Source of the DNA: Actinomycetes bacterium
GTDB lineage: Bacteria; Actinomycetota; Acidimicrobiia; Acidimicrobiales; RAAP-2
Length of the DNA stretch: 64,000 nt
Direction of reading: 5' to 3'
Assembly (NCBI GenBank): GCA_021828055.1
Contig: JAKATH010000002.1
Location: 1 to 64,000 of the forward strand
Of the stretch, positions 8,538-18,135 are shown one piece after another. Numbering within the stretch: position 1 is the first letter of the stretch; each line of letters begins with the position of its first letter. A model generated the notes under the pieces. The model was not told where the DNA came from, did no database searches, and worked only from the letters and a program-made list of their open reading frames with translations. The position numbers and the translations under genes were made by a program.

Positions 8538-9428
8538 TCAGCGGGACGCGAGCACGACGGCCGGGCGGATGCGGTGCCCGACTGTGCGCTCGTAGACGGC
8601 GAGCAGCCTCCCCGTCTCGTCCACGAGCGCCCACGGGCCGTCGCCGGTCGCGCCGATCGGCACCTTGTCGAGCGGGCGCCCGAAGGCGACGACCTGCGCG
8701 ATGTCGGGGAGGACGGTCACATGGGCGAGATCACGCAGGGCTTCGGCGGGCGAGCGCAGCGACGACGCGTCCAGCGTGTCGACCGGCTGCGCCTCGTCGA
8801 CGGTGAACGACCCGACGCGGGTGCGCCGGAGGTGCCGGAGGTGGGCGCCGCCACCGAGCGCGCCGCCGAGGTCCGCGGCGAGCGAGCGCACGTAGGTGCC
8901 GGACGAGCAGGCGACCGTCGCCCGGAGGACGCCGGGCTCGCCGGTGGCCTCGAGGTCGAACCGCTGCACCCGGACGGTGCGGGCCGGACGCTCCACCTCG
9001 ACGCCTCGGCGCGCCAGCTCGTGGAGCCTCCGTCCACCCACCTTGACGGCCGACACCATCGGCGGGACCTGCTGGACCAGACCGGTCAGTTCGGCGGCCG
9101 CGGCACGCGCCTCGTCCAGCGACACCCCGGACATGTCCCACTCGGCGAGGACGTTCCCGGACGCGTCGAGGGTGTCGGTCGCTCGCCCCAGCACGATCTC
9201 CGCGGTGTACTCCTTCCCGAGAGCCGTCAGGTACCGCAGCACGCGCGTGACCCGTCCGAGCCCGACCAGCAGCACCCCGGTCGCGTCCGGGTCGAGGGTG
9301 CCCGCGTGGCCGGCGCGGCGTTGCCCGAAGACGGCGCGGACGCGCGCGACCACGTCATGGGACGTCCAGCCCGCCGCCTTGTCCACCACCACGAGCCCGT
9401 TCGGGCCCGCAGGCGCGGTTCTCGTCAC
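8538..9428 (-). CDS. truB: tRNA pseudouridine-55 synthase
   Basis: TruB makes pseudouridine 55 in the T-loop of tRNAs. The 296-residue protein has the N-terminal G-W-T-S-H-D-V-V-A-R region and the catalytic motif G-T-L-D-P-D-A-T-G-V-L with its Asp, plus the conserved Y-V-R-S-L-A region. A short C-terminal PUA-like part follows. Its start overlaps the rbfA stop by four bases, placing it at the end of the rimP-nusA-infB-rbfA operon. Confidence 0.96.
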   Translation of the reverse strand: MTRTAPAGPNGLVVVDKAAGWTSHDVVARVRAVFGQRRAGHAGTLDPDATGVLLVGLGRVTRVLRYLTALGKEYTAEIVLGRATDTLDASGNVLAEWDMSGVSLDEARAAAAELTGLVQQVPPMVSAVKVGGRRLHELARRGVEVERPARTVRVQRFDLEATGEPGVLRATVACSSGTYVRSLAADLGGALGGGAHLRHLRRTRVGSFTVDEAQPVDTLDASSLRSPAEALRDLAHVTVLPDIAQVVAFGRPLDKVPIGATGDGPWALVDETGRLLAVYERTVGHRIRPAVVLASR

Positions 9429-9844
9429 GGTCGGGGCCCCTCGAGATGCTCGGCGCGCTCCGCGTGGCCCGCGCGCTCGGCGCGTGCCATGCGAGCGGCC
9501 CTCTCGGCGTCGAGGCGGCGGAGGATCTCCTCGACGCGTTCCCCTTCGCGTACCGCCGGATCGACCGTGAACTGCAGGCGCGGGGTCCTTTTCATGCGGA
9601 CCTGACGACCGACTGCCTGCTGGATCTGCCCGCGGCGCTCCTCGAGCGCTGCGGCGGACTCCTCTCCCATCGTGGCGAGGAACACCGTCGCGGTGCGGAG
9701 GTCCCCGCTCACCTCGACAGAGGTCACGGTGACGAGTCGGAGACGCTCGTCTGCATCGGCGAGCCGTTCGAGCTCCTCGCCGATGACCTGGCGGAGCAGT
9801 TCGTTCACGCGCAACGCGCGGGGGTAGTCGCGGCCGGGGTGCAT
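9425..9844 (-). CDS. rbfA: Ribosome-binding factor A
   Basis: RbfA binds the immature 30S subunit and helps 16S rRNA maturation. The 139-residue protein begins with R-V-N-E-L-L-R-Q-V-I and contains the KH-like core ending in P-R-L-Q-F-T-V-D, followed by E-I-L-R-R-L-D. An Ala/Glu/Arg-rich C-terminal tail of about 25 residues is extra. I start it at the ATG at 9844, 11 bases after the infB stop. A much longer frame continuing into infB is a shadow. Confidence 0.94.
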   Translation of the reverse strand: MHPGRDYPRALRVNELLRQVIGEELERLADADERLRLVTVTSVEVSGDLRTATVFLATMGEESAAALEERRGQIQQAVGRQVRMKRTPRLQFTVDPAVREGERVEEILRRLDAERAARMARAERAGHAERAEHLEGPRP

Positions 9845-9855
9845 CCGGACCTGCC

Positions 9856-12800
9856 TCAGGTTCGCGCGATCTCGCGCTCCTCGAAGGTCTCGATCATGTC
9901 GCCCTCCTCGAGGTTCTGGTAGTCCGAGAGCCCGATGCCGCACTCGTAACCGGCCTGGACCTCTCGGACGTCCTCTTTGAACCGGCGGAGCGAGGTGATG
10001 GTGCCGCGCCAGATGACGACGCCGTCGCGCAGGAACCGCACCTTGGACCCCCGCGTGATGCTGCCCTCTCGGACGTAGCACCCGGCGATGGCGCCCACCC
10101 TCGGGATGCGAAACACCTGACGCACTTCGGCTTCGCCCGAGATCACCTCTTCGGTCTTGGGGGCGAGCATGCCGATCATCGCCGCTTCGATGTCCTCCAG
10201 CAGCTTGTAGATGATCTCGTAGGTGCGGATCTCCACGTCGGACACCGCTGCGAGGTCGCGGGCGCGGCGGTCCGGCCGGACGTTGAAGCCGATGATCGTC
10301 GCGTTCGACGCCCGCGCGAGCTGGACGTCGTTCTCGGTGACGCCGCCGACGCCGCGGTGGACGAAGGAGAGCTTCACGTCGTCGCGTTCGAGCTTGCGCA
10401 GGCTCTCGGTCACGGCCTCGAGCGACCCCTGGACGTCGGCCTTCAAGACGAGGTTCAGCGTCGCAGTCTCGCCACGTTGGATCTGCTCGAAGAGGTCTTC
10501 GAGCCGCGCGCCCGTCGCCGCCGAAGGTGCCGGCAGGTGGCCCGACAGCCGGAAGCGCTGCGCACGCGCCTCGCCGAGGGTGCGGGCGGTGGTCAGGTCC
10601 TTCGCCACGCGCAGCTCGTCGCCTGCCTGGGGGGGCTCTGAGAAGCCGAGCACCTGGACCGGCATCGACGGGAGCGCTTCCTTCACGTGGTCGCCGCGGT
10701 CGTCGACGAGCGCCTTCACCCTTCCCCATGCCGCGCCGGCCACGACCGGGTCGCCGACACGCAGGGTGCCCGATTCGACGATGACGGTCGCGACGGGGCC
10801 GCGGCCCGCTTCGAGGTTCGCCTCCAGCACGGTGCCGCGCGCCCTTCCCTCGGGAGTCGCCATGAGCTCTTCGACTTCGGCCACCAAGGTGACCTGCTCG
10901 AGCAGGCTGTCGATACCGGTGCCCTCGAGCGCGGAGACCTGCGCCACGATGGTGTCGCCGCCCCACGCCTCGGGAACGAGCCCGCGCTCGGCGAGCTGCT
11001 GGAGCACGCGGTCGGGGTTCGCGTCCGGCCGGTCCATCTTGTTGATCGCGACCACGATCGGGACGTCGGCGGCGTTCGCGTGGTCGATGGCCTCGACGGT
11101 CTGGGGCATGACCCCGTCGTCCGCTGCGACGACGAGCACCACGATGTCGGTGACCTCGGCGCCCCGTGCTCGCATCGCCGTGAACGCCTCGTGGCCCGGC
11201 GTGTCGATGAAGGTGACCAGGTGATCCTGCCATGTCACCTGGTAGGCGCCGATGTGCTGGGTGATGCCGCCTGCCTCGCCTGCGACCACATTGGTCTGGC
11301 GGATCCGGTCGAGCAGGAGGGTCTTCCCGTGGTCGACGTGGCCCATCACGGTGACGACCGGCGGGCGCGGGCGGAGATCCTCCTCGCGCTCCTCCTCGAG
11401 GTCCTCGTCCTCGAAGTACTTGGCAAGCAGCTCGGCTTCACGCTCTTCACCCGGGTCGACGAGCCGCACGTGAGCGCCGAGCTCGGCTGCGAACAGCTCG
11501 ATCATGTCGTCGCTGAGCGATTGCGTCGCGGTCACCATCTCGCCCTGGAGCAGGAGGAAGCGCACGACGTCCCCCGCGGAGCGGTTCAGCTTGGGGCCGA
11601 GGTCGCGTGCGGTCGACCCGCGCTCCACGATGATCTCGCCCTCAGGGACCGGCGCGGTCGACGGGGTGTACATGGTGAGCTGCGTCGGCTCGAGCTCTTC
11701 GAGGTTGCGCCGACGCCGTCGGACCCTCCGCTGGGGCGGGCGCCGTCCGGCGGGGCCGCCGCGCGCGGCTGCGGGAGGGCCGCTGGGAGCGGTGGACCGC
11801 CCGAAGCCGCCGCCGCGTGAAGGGAAGCCGCCACCGCCGCTCGGGCGCCCACCGCCCCCAGGTCCGGCGGGTCGCCCGCCGGTACGCGGCGGGTAGGCGG
11901 GGCGGCCACCGGCGGGGGGTGACGGTCTGCGTCCGCCCATTCCGGGCGGAGGCGGGATGGGACGGCCGCTCGGCCCGAGCGGCGGCCTGCCCGGCGGCGG
12001 CGGCACCGGCTTGCCCGACGGGCTCAGGGGTGGGCGCGCGGGGCGCTGGCCGATCGACGACGACGGCGGGCGAGGCGCGGACGGTCCGGCGGACGACGGC
12101 GGGCGAGGCGCGGACGGTCCGGCGGACACCGGCGGGCGAGGCGCGGACGGTCCGGCGGACGCCGGCGGGCGAGGCGCGGACGGTCCGGCGGACGCCGGCG
12201 GGCGAGGTGGCAGGGGGCGGGCACCCGCGGGCGGACCCGCGGCGGGAGTCGTCGCAGCCGGGGCCGTCGAGGCGGGCGCGGACGGTCCGGCCGGGGCCGT
12301 CGAGGCGGGCGCGGACGGTCCGGCGGAAGCCAGCGGTCGAGGCGCGGACGGTCCGGCGGAAGCCAGCGGTCGAGGCGCGGACGGTCCGGCCGGCGCCGGC
12401 GGTCGAGGTGGCAGGGGGCGGGCACCCACGGGCGGACCCGCGGCGGGAGCCGCCGCAGCCGGGGCCGTCGAGGCGGGCGCGGGACGTGCGGGCGGCGTGG
12501 GCGCCACCTGATGCTCCGCTGGACGGGGAACGCCGGTGGTCGCGAGCCGAGCCGGTGCGCCGGTCCCTCGACTGCTCACCAGCCGGGGCCGCTCCGGCTC
12601 GACCTCGTGCGCCGGGGCGTCCCCTGGGGCCGGGCGCCTCGGAGGAGCCGTCTTCGCCACGGCAGGAGCTGGCGGCTCCTCGGGCTGGACCGGGCGGCGC
12701 AGCCCTTGCGCGTCGGCCTTCCTCCGGACGCGGTCCGCCTGGGCCTCCTCGATGGAGGACGAGTGGCTCTTCACCCCGATCCCCAGCGCCAAGGCGAGGT

Positions 12801-12867
12801 CCAGGGCTTCTTTGTTCGTCAGGCCCAGCTCTCGGGCAAGTTCGTAGACGCGGATCTTCTTGGGCAA
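9856..12867 (-). CDS. infB: Translation initiation factor IF-2
   Basis: IF-2 is the GTPase that places fMet-tRNA on the 30S subunit and promotes subunit joining. The 1003-residue protein has an IF2_N domain (residues 1-60), then a disordered Pro/Ala/Gly/Arg-rich region to about residue 400 with 11-residue tandem repeats. The G domain starts near residue 500 with [13 protein letters not shown] and N-K-M-D, followed by the later beta-barrel domains. The start is a TTG preceded by GAGGA. The upstream rnpM frame overlaps it by 49 bases. The repeat region is unusually long even for actinobacteria. Confidence 0.97.
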   Translation of the reverse strand: MPKKIRVYELARELGLTNKEALDLALALGIGVKSHSSSIEEAQADRVRRKADAQGLRRPVQPEEPPAPAVAKTAPPRRPAPGDAPAHEVEPERPRLVSSRGTGAPARLATTGVPRPAEHQVAPTPPARPAPASTAPAAAAPAAGPPVGARPLPPRPPAPAGPSAPRPLASAGPSAPRPLASAGPSAPASTAPAGPSAPASTAPAATTPAAGPPAGARPLPPRPPASAGPSAPRPPASAGPSAPRPPVSAGPSAPRPPSSAGPSAPRPPSSSIGQRPARPPLSPSGKPVPPPPGRPPLGPSGRPIPPPPGMGGRRPSPPAGGRPAYPPRTGGRPAGPGGGGRPSGGGGFPSRGGGFGRSTAPSGPPAAARGGPAGRRPPQRRVRRRRRNLEELEPTQLTMYTPSTAPVPEGEIIVERGSTARDLGPKLNRSAGDVVRFLLLQGEMVTATQSLSDDMIELFAAELGAHVRLVDPGEEREAELLAKYFEDEDLEEEREEDLRPRPPVVTVMGHVDHGKTLLLDRIRQTNVVAGEAGGITQHIGAYQVTWQDHLVTFIDTPGHEAFTAMRARGAEVTDIVVLVVAADDGVMPQTVEAIDHANAADVPIVVAINKMDRPDANPDRVLQQLAERGLVPEAWGGDTIVAQVSALEGTGIDSLLEQVTLVAEVEELMATPEGRARGTVLEANLEAGRGPVATVIVESGTLRVGDPVVAGAAWGRVKALVDDRGDHVKEALPSMPVQVLGFSEPPQAGDELRVAKDLTTARTLGEARAQRFRLSGHLPAPSAATGARLEDLFEQIQRGETATLNLVLKADVQGSLEAVTESLRKLERDDVKLSFVHRGVGGVTENDVQLARASNATIIGFNVRPDRRARDLAAVSDVEIRTYEIIYKLLEDIEAAMIGMLAPKTEEVISGEAEVRQVFRIPRVGAIAGCYVREGSITRGSKVRFLRDGVVIWRGTITSLRRFKEDVREVQAGYECGIGLSDYQNLEEGDMIETFEEREIART
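12056..12400. repeat. 33-bp tandem repeats inside infB
   Basis: Near-perfect 33-base units encode the 11-residue repeat [11 protein letters not shown] and variants such as [11 protein letters not shown]. At least four almost identical copies run from about 12056 to 12200, with degenerate copies beyond. All keep the infB frame, so copy-number change would alter only linker length. Confidence 0.85.
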
Positions 12868-13190
12868 CGTTCCTCAGTGTCCTCAGCCGTCTCCCGCACC
12901 CCGTCGGGCGCAGCAGTGTCCATCCATCCTCGCACATCGCCGGCTCCGGTCATCAGCCGGACCAGTCCGTCGACTGCCGAGGGGGCCAGCCTGGCGCGCA
13001 GCGCCCGCTCGAAAGCCCCGCGCCTCGCCGCGCGCTCGAGGCATGCCGCCGATCCCCGGCACAGCCAGGCGCCGCGGCCGGGAAGGGCGCGACCCGTGGC
13101 GAGCGAGCCGTCGGGCGCCCGCACCACTCGGACCAGCTCCGCCCGAGGGGCGCGCCGGCGGCAGCCGACGCACGTCCGTTCGCCAGCTAT
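12819..13190 (-). CDS. rnpM: YlxR/RnpM family RNA-binding protein, apparent ATA start
   Basis: The 123-residue frame carries the YlxR (DUF448) core: R-T-C-V-G-C-R-R-R near the N-terminus, then G-R-G-A-W-L-C and [10 protein letters not shown]. subtilis YlxR/RnpM binds RNase P, and the gene sits between nusA and infB as here. No ATG, GTG or TTG occurs in frame nearby. The frame has ATA at 13190, overlapping the nusA TAG, seven bases after a strong AAGAGGAGG. Starting there gives M-A-G-E-R-T-C, matching the family. The 3' end overlaps infB by 49 bases. The identity is solid; the start codon is an inference. Confidence 0.85.
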   Translation of the reverse strand: MAGERTCVGCRRRAPRAELVRVVRAPDGSLATGRALPGRGAWLCRGSAACLERAARRGAFERALRARLAPSAVDGLVRLMTGAGDVRGWMDTAAPDGVRETAEDTEERCPRRSASTNLPESWA

Positions 13191-14452
13191 CCGCCCGCCT
13201 CCTCTTGCGCCGCCGGTGTCCCGGCCGGCGGCTCCCCCAAGGCGGCGCCGACCTCCTCCCCTTCGACGGCCCCGTCCCCGGCCCCGGCCCCGCCAGGCTC
13301 CACGTCGCGCTGCTCGGCGGGCGTCGCGTCCGCGCCTTCGGTCTCGACGGCGTGGCTCCACTCTGCCGCCGAGATCGCCTCGCCGCCCTCGGCGGGCCGC
13401 CAGACCATCTCGCCGCGTTCGTTCTCGACCCACTCGCCCTCGGCCCATTCCTGCCCGGCGTACCCCGACTCCTCTTCTTGGAGCTGGGTCTCGCTCTTGA
13501 TGTCGATCCGCCAGCCCGTGAGCCGCGCCGCCAAGCGGGCGTTCTGCCCTTCCTTGCCGATCGCCAGGGAGAGCTGGTAGTCGCTCACGATCACCGTCGC
13601 GGTGCCCGTCTCCTCGTCGAGGCGGACCTCCCGGACGCGAGCGGGCGCGAGCGCGTTCTGGATGAACTCGACCGGGTCGTCCGAGAACGGCACCACGTCG
13701 ACGCGCTCGCCGCGCAGCTCGTTGGTCACCATGCGCACCCGTGAGCCGCGTGCGCCGACGCAGGCGCCGACCGGGTCGACGTTCGGGTCGTTGGACCACA
13801 CTGCGATCTTCGTGCGGTGGCCCGGTTCGCGGGCGGCCGCCTTGATCTCGACGACGCCCGAGGAGATCTCGGGCACCTCGAGCTCGAAGAGCCGCTTGAT
13901 GAGCCCCGGGTGCGTCCTGCTCACCACGATCTGGGGCCCCTTCGTGGTCTTGCGGACCTCGACGATGTAGGCCTTCAGGCGGGTGCCGTGCTCGTACCGC
14001 TCGAAGGAGACCTGCTCGGCCTGGGGCAGCAGCGCCTCCACCTTGCCCAGATCGAGCAGCGTGTACCGGTTGTCGGTCTGCTGGACGATGCCGGTCACGA
14101 TGTCACCCTCACGCCCCGCGTACTCCTCGTACTTCATGTCCCGCTCGACCTCGCGGATGCGCTGGAGGATGACCTGCTTGGCGGTCTGCGCCGCGATGCG
14201 GCCGAAGTCGTCCGGGGTGTCGTCCCACTCGTTGACGACGTTGCCCTCCTCGTCGAGCTCCTGGCCGTAGACGCGGATCTCCCCGGACTCCGGGTCGATG
14301 GTGACGACGGCCTCTTCCGCCGCGTTGGGGCGCCGTTTGTACGCTGCGACGAGCGCGTTGGCCAGCGCGTCGAGCAGCGTCTCGACGGAGATCCCCTTGT
14401 CGCGCGCGATCTGGCCCAACGCGTCGAGGAATTCGAAGTTGGTCTTGCTCAT
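13187..14452 (-). CDS. nusA: Transcription termination/antitermination protein NusA
   Basis: NusA binds RNA polymerase and nascent RNA and controls pausing, termination and antitermination. The 421 residues contain the N-terminal polymerase-binding domain (E-F-L-D-A-L), an S1 domain ([11 protein letters not shown]) and two KH domains including D-P-V-G-A-C-V-G and [14 protein letters not shown]. An acidic tail of about 85 residues follows the KH core. The ATG at 14452 overlaps the rimP stop by four bases. A longer frame running into rimP is a shadow. Confidence 0.96.
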   Translation of the reverse strand: MSKTNFEFLDALGQIARDKGISVETLLDALANALVAAYKRRPNAAEEAVVTIDPESGEIRVYGQELDEEGNVVNEWDDTPDDFGRIAAQTAKQVILQRIREVERDMKYEEYAGREGDIVTGIVQQTDNRYTLLDLGKVEALLPQAEQVSFERYEHGTRLKAYIVEVRKTTKGPQIVVSRTHPGLIKRLFELEVPEISSGVVEIKAAAREPGHRTKIAVWSNDPNVDPVGACVGARGSRVRMVTNELRGERVDVVPFSDDPVEFIQNALAPARVREVRLDEETGTATVIVSDYQLSLAIGKEGQNARLAARLTGWRIDIKSETQLQEEESGYAGQEWAEGEWVENERGEMVWRPAEGGEAISAAEWSHAVETEGADATPAEQRDVEPGGAGAGDGAVEGEEVGAALGEPPAGTPAAQEEAGG

Positions 14453-14973
14453 GACGTGGTGGCCCTCTCTCTGCCTCTGGGCGCCTTGGCCCGGCTGGGG
14501 GTGGGCGCCGGCTTCGCGCCCCACTCGAACACCGTGCGTGCCCGTTCGATCGTGTCGTAGTCGAGGCGCGCGGAGCCGCCGGGCACCTCGGGGCCCTCGA
14601 CCCGCACGCCGCGCTCGTCCGCGTCCACGAGCCTTCCTTGGAGGCGGCGAACGTCGCTCGTGCCGGGCAGCAGCCGTACCGACACCAGCTCTCCGACTGC
14701 GTGTGCGAAGTGCTCCGGCCTCCGGAGCCGGCGCTCCAGGCCCGGGCTCGACACCTCGAGGGTGTAGCGGCCGGAGATCGGGTCCAGCCGGTCCAGCGCA
14801 AGGGACACCGCGCGGTTCGCGTCGGCGAGCGCGTCGAGGTCCACGCCGCCGTCGCGGTCGACGGTGACCCGGACGGTTGCGCCCGACAGCTCGACGTCGA
14901 CCAGTTCCAGCCCAAGTGCGTCGACGACCGGCGTCAGCTCGCCGTACAGCGTTTCCGCGACTGCTCCAGCCAT
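14449..14973 (-). CDS. rimP: Ribosome maturation factor RimP
   Basis: RimP assists late 30S assembly. The 174-residue protein has L-G-L-E-L-V-D-V-E and, near residue 75, the hallmark L-E-V-S-S-P-G-L-E-R-R-L. It is the first gene of the rimP-nusA-rnpM-infB-rbfA-truB run. GGGAGG is present upstream of the ATG, and a structured leader separates it from a TATACT promoter. Confidence 0.94.
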   Translation of the reverse strand: MAGAVAETLYGELTPVVDALGLELVDVELSGATVRVTVDRDGGVDLDALADANRAVSLALDRLDPISGRYTLEVSSPGLERRLRRPEHFAHAVGELVSVRLLPGTSDVRRLQGRLVDADERGVRVEGPEVPGGSARLDYDTIERARTVFEWGAKPAPTPSRAKAPRGRERATTS

Positions 14974-15131
14974 CCGCCGGCACCTCCCTTCGTCACTCGG
15001 CCCTCGCCCTGCGCTGGCTCCTCCCTCGGCCGGACCTGCGGGAACCGGCAGGCCCTACCCGCACCCAACAACCACGAAAGCGTGGGCGGCGGCCCACGCT
15101 TTCGACAGGTCCTGCAATGAGACCGGACAGC
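14974..15131 (-). promoter_or_regulatory. Structured 5' leader of the rimP-nusA-infB operon
   Basis: The predicted leader is about 158 bases. It holds a perfect 13-bp hairpin (15075-15087 with 15092-15104, four-base loop). GGACCTG (15106-15112) can pair with CAGGTCC (15032-15038), closing an outer stem around that hairpin. The same downstream segment also offers a competing hairpin (15035-15039 with 15048-15052). This resembles a two-state attenuator; an alternative reading is that the 13-bp hairpin terminates proS transcripts. Confidence 0.55.
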
Positions 15132-15137
15132 GCAGCG

Positions 15138-15143
15138 AGTATA
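15138..15143 (-). promoter_or_regulatory. Predicted -10 box of rimP operon
   Basis: TATACT on the minus strand is one of the best -10 matches in the window and lies between proS and rimP, upstream of the hairpins. The transcript would start near 15131. Confidence 0.6.
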
Positions 15144-15191
15144 CCAACCTCGCGAGTTCGCCTGCCCGGCGTCGCGCGCCGCCTCCCACCC

Positions 15192-16655
15192 TCAGTACGA
15201 CCGGCCCACCACCGCCACGAGGGCGTCGTCGGGCTCACCGGGAGCCGCGAGCCCCCCGTCGCCGCGCTGGAGGCAGCGGACCGACAGCGCCCCGGCCGCG
15301 AGCTCGAGCTCTCCCTGCTCCCCGATCGCCCGCCACGGGATCCGGGCGAAGCCGGTGGCACCCGCCTCGGCCACCTCGGCGAGCGAAGCCACCGACGCGG
15401 TGCGCCCCTCTTGAAAGGCGAGCGCCTCGGCCCGCAGCTCGGCGGCGGCCCGGCGGCAGATCCGGTCCACCGCCCCGGCGACGGCACCGAGGGCCACGGG
15501 CTCCTTGGTCCGGGTGTGGCGCGTGGCGATGATCACGTCGCCTCGTGCGAGATCCCGCGGGCCGACCTCCACCCGCACGGGCACCCCTTTCAGCTCCCAG
15601 TCGACGCTCCGGCGCCCGAAGCCCGTGTCCGTCCGGTCGTCGAGGTGGACGCGCCGGCCCGCACGACGCAGCTCTTCCGCGAGCTGCGACGCGACCCGGT
15701 GGACCTGGTCGTCCTCGCGCACGCACAGGACGACCACCTCCGAAGGCGCCAGCGCCGGCGGGAGGCGGAGCCCGAAGTCGTCGCCGTGCGCCATGATCAA
15801 CGCGCCGATCAGGCGGGTCGACGCGCCCCAGGAAGTCTGCCACACGTAGCGCAGCGACCCGGTCGCGTCCGAGTACTGGATGCCGAAGGGCTTCGAGAAG
15901 TTGTCGCCGAGCTCATGGCTCGTGCCCATCTGCAGCGCCTTCCCGTCGCCCATCATCGCCTCGCACGTCCAGGTCCGAACCGCCCCTGCGAAGCGCTCTC
16001 GTGCGGTCTTGTGGCCCACGAGCACCGGGACCGCGGCGACCTCTTCCATCGCATCCCGATAGACGTCGGTGAGGATGCGCAACGCGAAGGCGCGCGCGTC
16101 GGCCTCGTCGACGTGCGCGGTATGGCCCTCCTGCCAGAGGAACTCCGTCGTCCGGAGGAACAGGCGCGGCCGCAGCTCCCAGCGCACGACATTGCACCAT
16201 TGGTTGACGATCAAGGGGAGGTCCCGGTAGCTCTGGACCCACTTCGCGAAGAAGTGGTTGACCATCGTCTCGCTCGTCGGTCGCACGACGACGGGCTCCT
16301 CGAGCTGACGGCCGCCGCCATGGGTCACGATCCACAGCTCGGGGTCGAAGCCCTCCACGTGCTCGGCTTCGAGCCGCATGAAGGCCTCGGGGATGAAGAG
16401 CGGGAAGTAGGCGTTGTGGGCGCCTGCCGCCTTGATCCTCTCGTCTACGGCCGCCTGCAGGCGTTCCCAGATCTCGTAGCCCCACGGCCTGATGACCATG
16501 GTGCCCCGCACCGGGCCGTTGTCGGCCAGCTCAGCACGCGCGACGACCTCCTGGTACCAGCGGGGGAAGTCCTCGGCGCGCGACGTCAGCGCACCAGCGG
16601 CCACCGGGCGGGCCTCCCGCCCGGCACCCTCCGTGGTCACGTCGGCGTCGGCCAT
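15192..16655 (-). CDS. proS: Prolyl-tRNA synthetase, archaeal/eukaryotic type
   Basis: This class II synthetase charges tRNA-Pro. At 487 residues it lacks the editing insertion of the longer bacterial type and shows the ProS type 3 pattern: V-I-R-P-W-G-Y-E-I-W, V-V-R-P-T-S-E-T (motif 2 region), R-T-T-E-F-L-W-Q-E-G-H-T and the G-T-S-H-E-L-G-D-N-F motif. The C-terminus has the extra domain typical of this subtype. The ATG at 16655 lies 8 bases after a TACGCT box, suggesting leaderless transcription. A tRNA-Pro(UGG) gene lies elsewhere in the window. Confidence 0.96.
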   Translation of the reverse strand: MADADVTTEGAGREARPVAAGALTSRAEDFPRWYQEVVARAELADNGPVRGTMVIRPWGYEIWERLQAAVDERIKAAGAHNAYFPLFIPEAFMRLEAEHVEGFDPELWIVTHGGGRQLEEPVVVRPTSETMVNHFFAKWVQSYRDLPLIVNQWCNVVRWELRPRLFLRTTEFLWQEGHTAHVDEADARAFALRILTDVYRDAMEEVAAVPVLVGHKTARERFAGAVRTWTCEAMMGDGKALQMGTSHELGDNFSKPFGIQYSDATGSLRYVWQTSWGASTRLIGALIMAHGDDFGLRLPPALAPSEVVVLCVREDDQVHRVASQLAEELRRAGRRVHLDDRTDTGFGRRSVDWELKGVPVRVEVGPRDLARGDVIIATRHTRTKEPVALGAVAGAVDRICRRAAAELRAEALAFQEGRTASVASLAEVAEAGATGFARIPWRAIGEQGELELAAGALSVRCLQRGDGGLAAPGEPDDALVAVVGRSY

Positions 16656-16663
16656 GGGGGGCG

Positions 16664-16669
16664 AGCGTA
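16664..16669 (-). promoter_or_regulatory. Predicted -10 box of proS (leaderless)
   Basis: TACGCT on the minus strand sits 8 bases before the proS ATG. The same hexamer serves nadD and aroF in this window. Confidence 0.5.
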
Positions 16670-16755
16670 GACGGGCGGGCGCAGGCGGGCGGGCAGGGCG
16701 GGCGCGTGCGGTCGGGTGGGCGCGTGGGTCGGGCAGGGCGGCCGGCGCCGAGGTC

Positions 16756-18024
16756 CTATGCCCCCTCCACGCCAGGGGGGCCGTCGGCCGGCTCGGCTCC
16801 GCTCACGCGCCGGCGGATGCGGGCCACGCGCACCTCGGAGGCGTTCGGGTCCGTCCCCTTCTCGTCGATGAGCGCCCTTCGGTCCGCCTCGGCCTCCGCC
16901 TCCGCGCCGGCGTCAGCCGCGGCGAGCCGGGCCTCGACACCCTCGGCCACCAGCCGCTCCGCCTCGGTGACGAGCGCGGCGACCATCTCGGACTCAGGCA
17001 CGACGCGCACGATCTTGCCCTGGATGAAGAGATGCCCCTTCTGCTTGCCCGCCGCGATGCCGAGGTCGGCGCTGCGCGCTTCTCCGGGCCCGTTCACGAC
17101 GCAGCCCATCACCGCGACCTGGATCGGCAGGTTCCGGTCCTCGAGCGCCGCCTGCGCCTCCTTCGCCACCGCGATGACGTCGACCTGGGCGCGGCCGCAC
17201 GACGGGCACGCGATCAGGTCGAGCCCCTTTCGCTCCCGCAGCCCCAGCGACTCGAGGAGCTGGCGCCCCGCACGTGCCTCTTCCACAGGCTCGGCGGTGA
17301 GGGAGTACCGGATCGTGTCGCCGATGCCCTCGGCGAGCAACGTCGCGATCCCCGCGGTGCCCTTCACGAGCCCGGCGGGGGGTGGTCCCGCTTCGGTCAC
17401 CCCCAGGTGCAGCGGATGGTCGAAGGTCTCCGACGCCAACCGGTAGGCCGCGATCATCAACGCGACGGACGACGCCTTGACGGAGATCTTGACGTCGGAG
17501 AAACCGACCTCGTCGAAGTAGGCGAGCTCCATCTTCGCCGACTCGACGAGAGCCTCTGGGGTGACGCCGTTGTGCCTCTTGTAGAGGTCAGGGTGGAGAG
17601 ACCCCGCGTTCACCCCGATGCGGATCGGAACCCCGCGGTCCTTTGCCTCCGACGCGACGAGCTTGATCTCGGACTCCTTGCGCAGGTTCCCAGGGTTCAG
17701 CCGCAGTCCGTGGACACCCGCTTCGAGCGCGGCCAGCGCCATCTCGTAGTGGAAGTGGATGTCCGCCACGATCGGCACCGGCGAGCGGGGCACGATGCGC
17801 GCGAGCCCTTCGGCCGCGGCCTCGTCGTTGCACGTGCAGCGGACGATGTCCGCACCGCCAGCCGCGAGCGCGTAGATCTGCGCCAGCGTGCCGTCGACGT
17901 CCGCGGTCTTCGTCGTGGTCATCGACTGCACCGAGATGGGCGCGCCGCCGCCGATCGCGACGTCGCCGACATGGATCTGGCGAGTCTTGCGGCGCGGCGC
18001 GAGCAGGTCGGACGAGAGCTCCAT
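16756..18024 (-). CDS. ispG: HMBPP synthase (IspG/GcpE)
   Basis: IspG converts MEcPP to HMBPP in the MEP isoprenoid pathway with a 4Fe-4S cluster. The 422-residue protein has the TIM-barrel start P-I-S-V-Q-S-M-T, D-I-H-F-H, L-R-L-N-P-G-N, and the cluster cysteines in A-C-P-S-C-G-R and M-G-C-V-V-N-G-P-G-E. The last 60 residues form an Ala/Glu-rich tail. It is clustered with dxr two genes upstream, so two MEP enzymes flank the site-2 protease. Confidence 0.96.
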   Translation of the reverse strand: MELSSDLLAPRRKTRQIHVGDVAIGGGAPISVQSMTTTKTADVDGTLAQIYALAAGGADIVRCTCNDEAAAEGLARIVPRSPVPIVADIHFHYEMALAALEAGVHGLRLNPGNLRKESEIKLVASEAKDRGVPIRIGVNAGSLHPDLYKRHNGVTPEALVESAKMELAYFDEVGFSDVKISVKASSVALMIAAYRLASETFDHPLHLGVTEAGPPPAGLVKGTAGIATLLAEGIGDTIRYSLTAEPVEEARAGRQLLESLGLRERKGLDLIACPSCGRAQVDVIAVAKEAQAALEDRNLPIQVAVMGCVVNGPGEARSADLGIAAGKQKGHLFIQGKIVRVVPESEMVAALVTEAERLVAEGVEARLAAADAGAEAEAEADRRALIDEKGTDPNASEVRVARIRRRVSGAEPADGPPGVEGA

Positions 18025-18135
18025 GGCCCACCATTCTGCCGCGCCCGCCCGCCCGGAGGTGCGTCAGCTCCATACCCTCGCCCGCCGGCGAACGCTCTCG
18101 GCTGGAGGCGCGGGCCGGACCAGCGTTCGGTCGGG

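Noticed and set aside
9860-11233. Minus-strand frame upstream of rbfA (part of a 602-residue frame ending at 9425) and plus-strand ORFs opposite infB
   Set aside because: Shadows of infB caused by high third-position GC; only the last 139 residues (rbfA) are a real protein.
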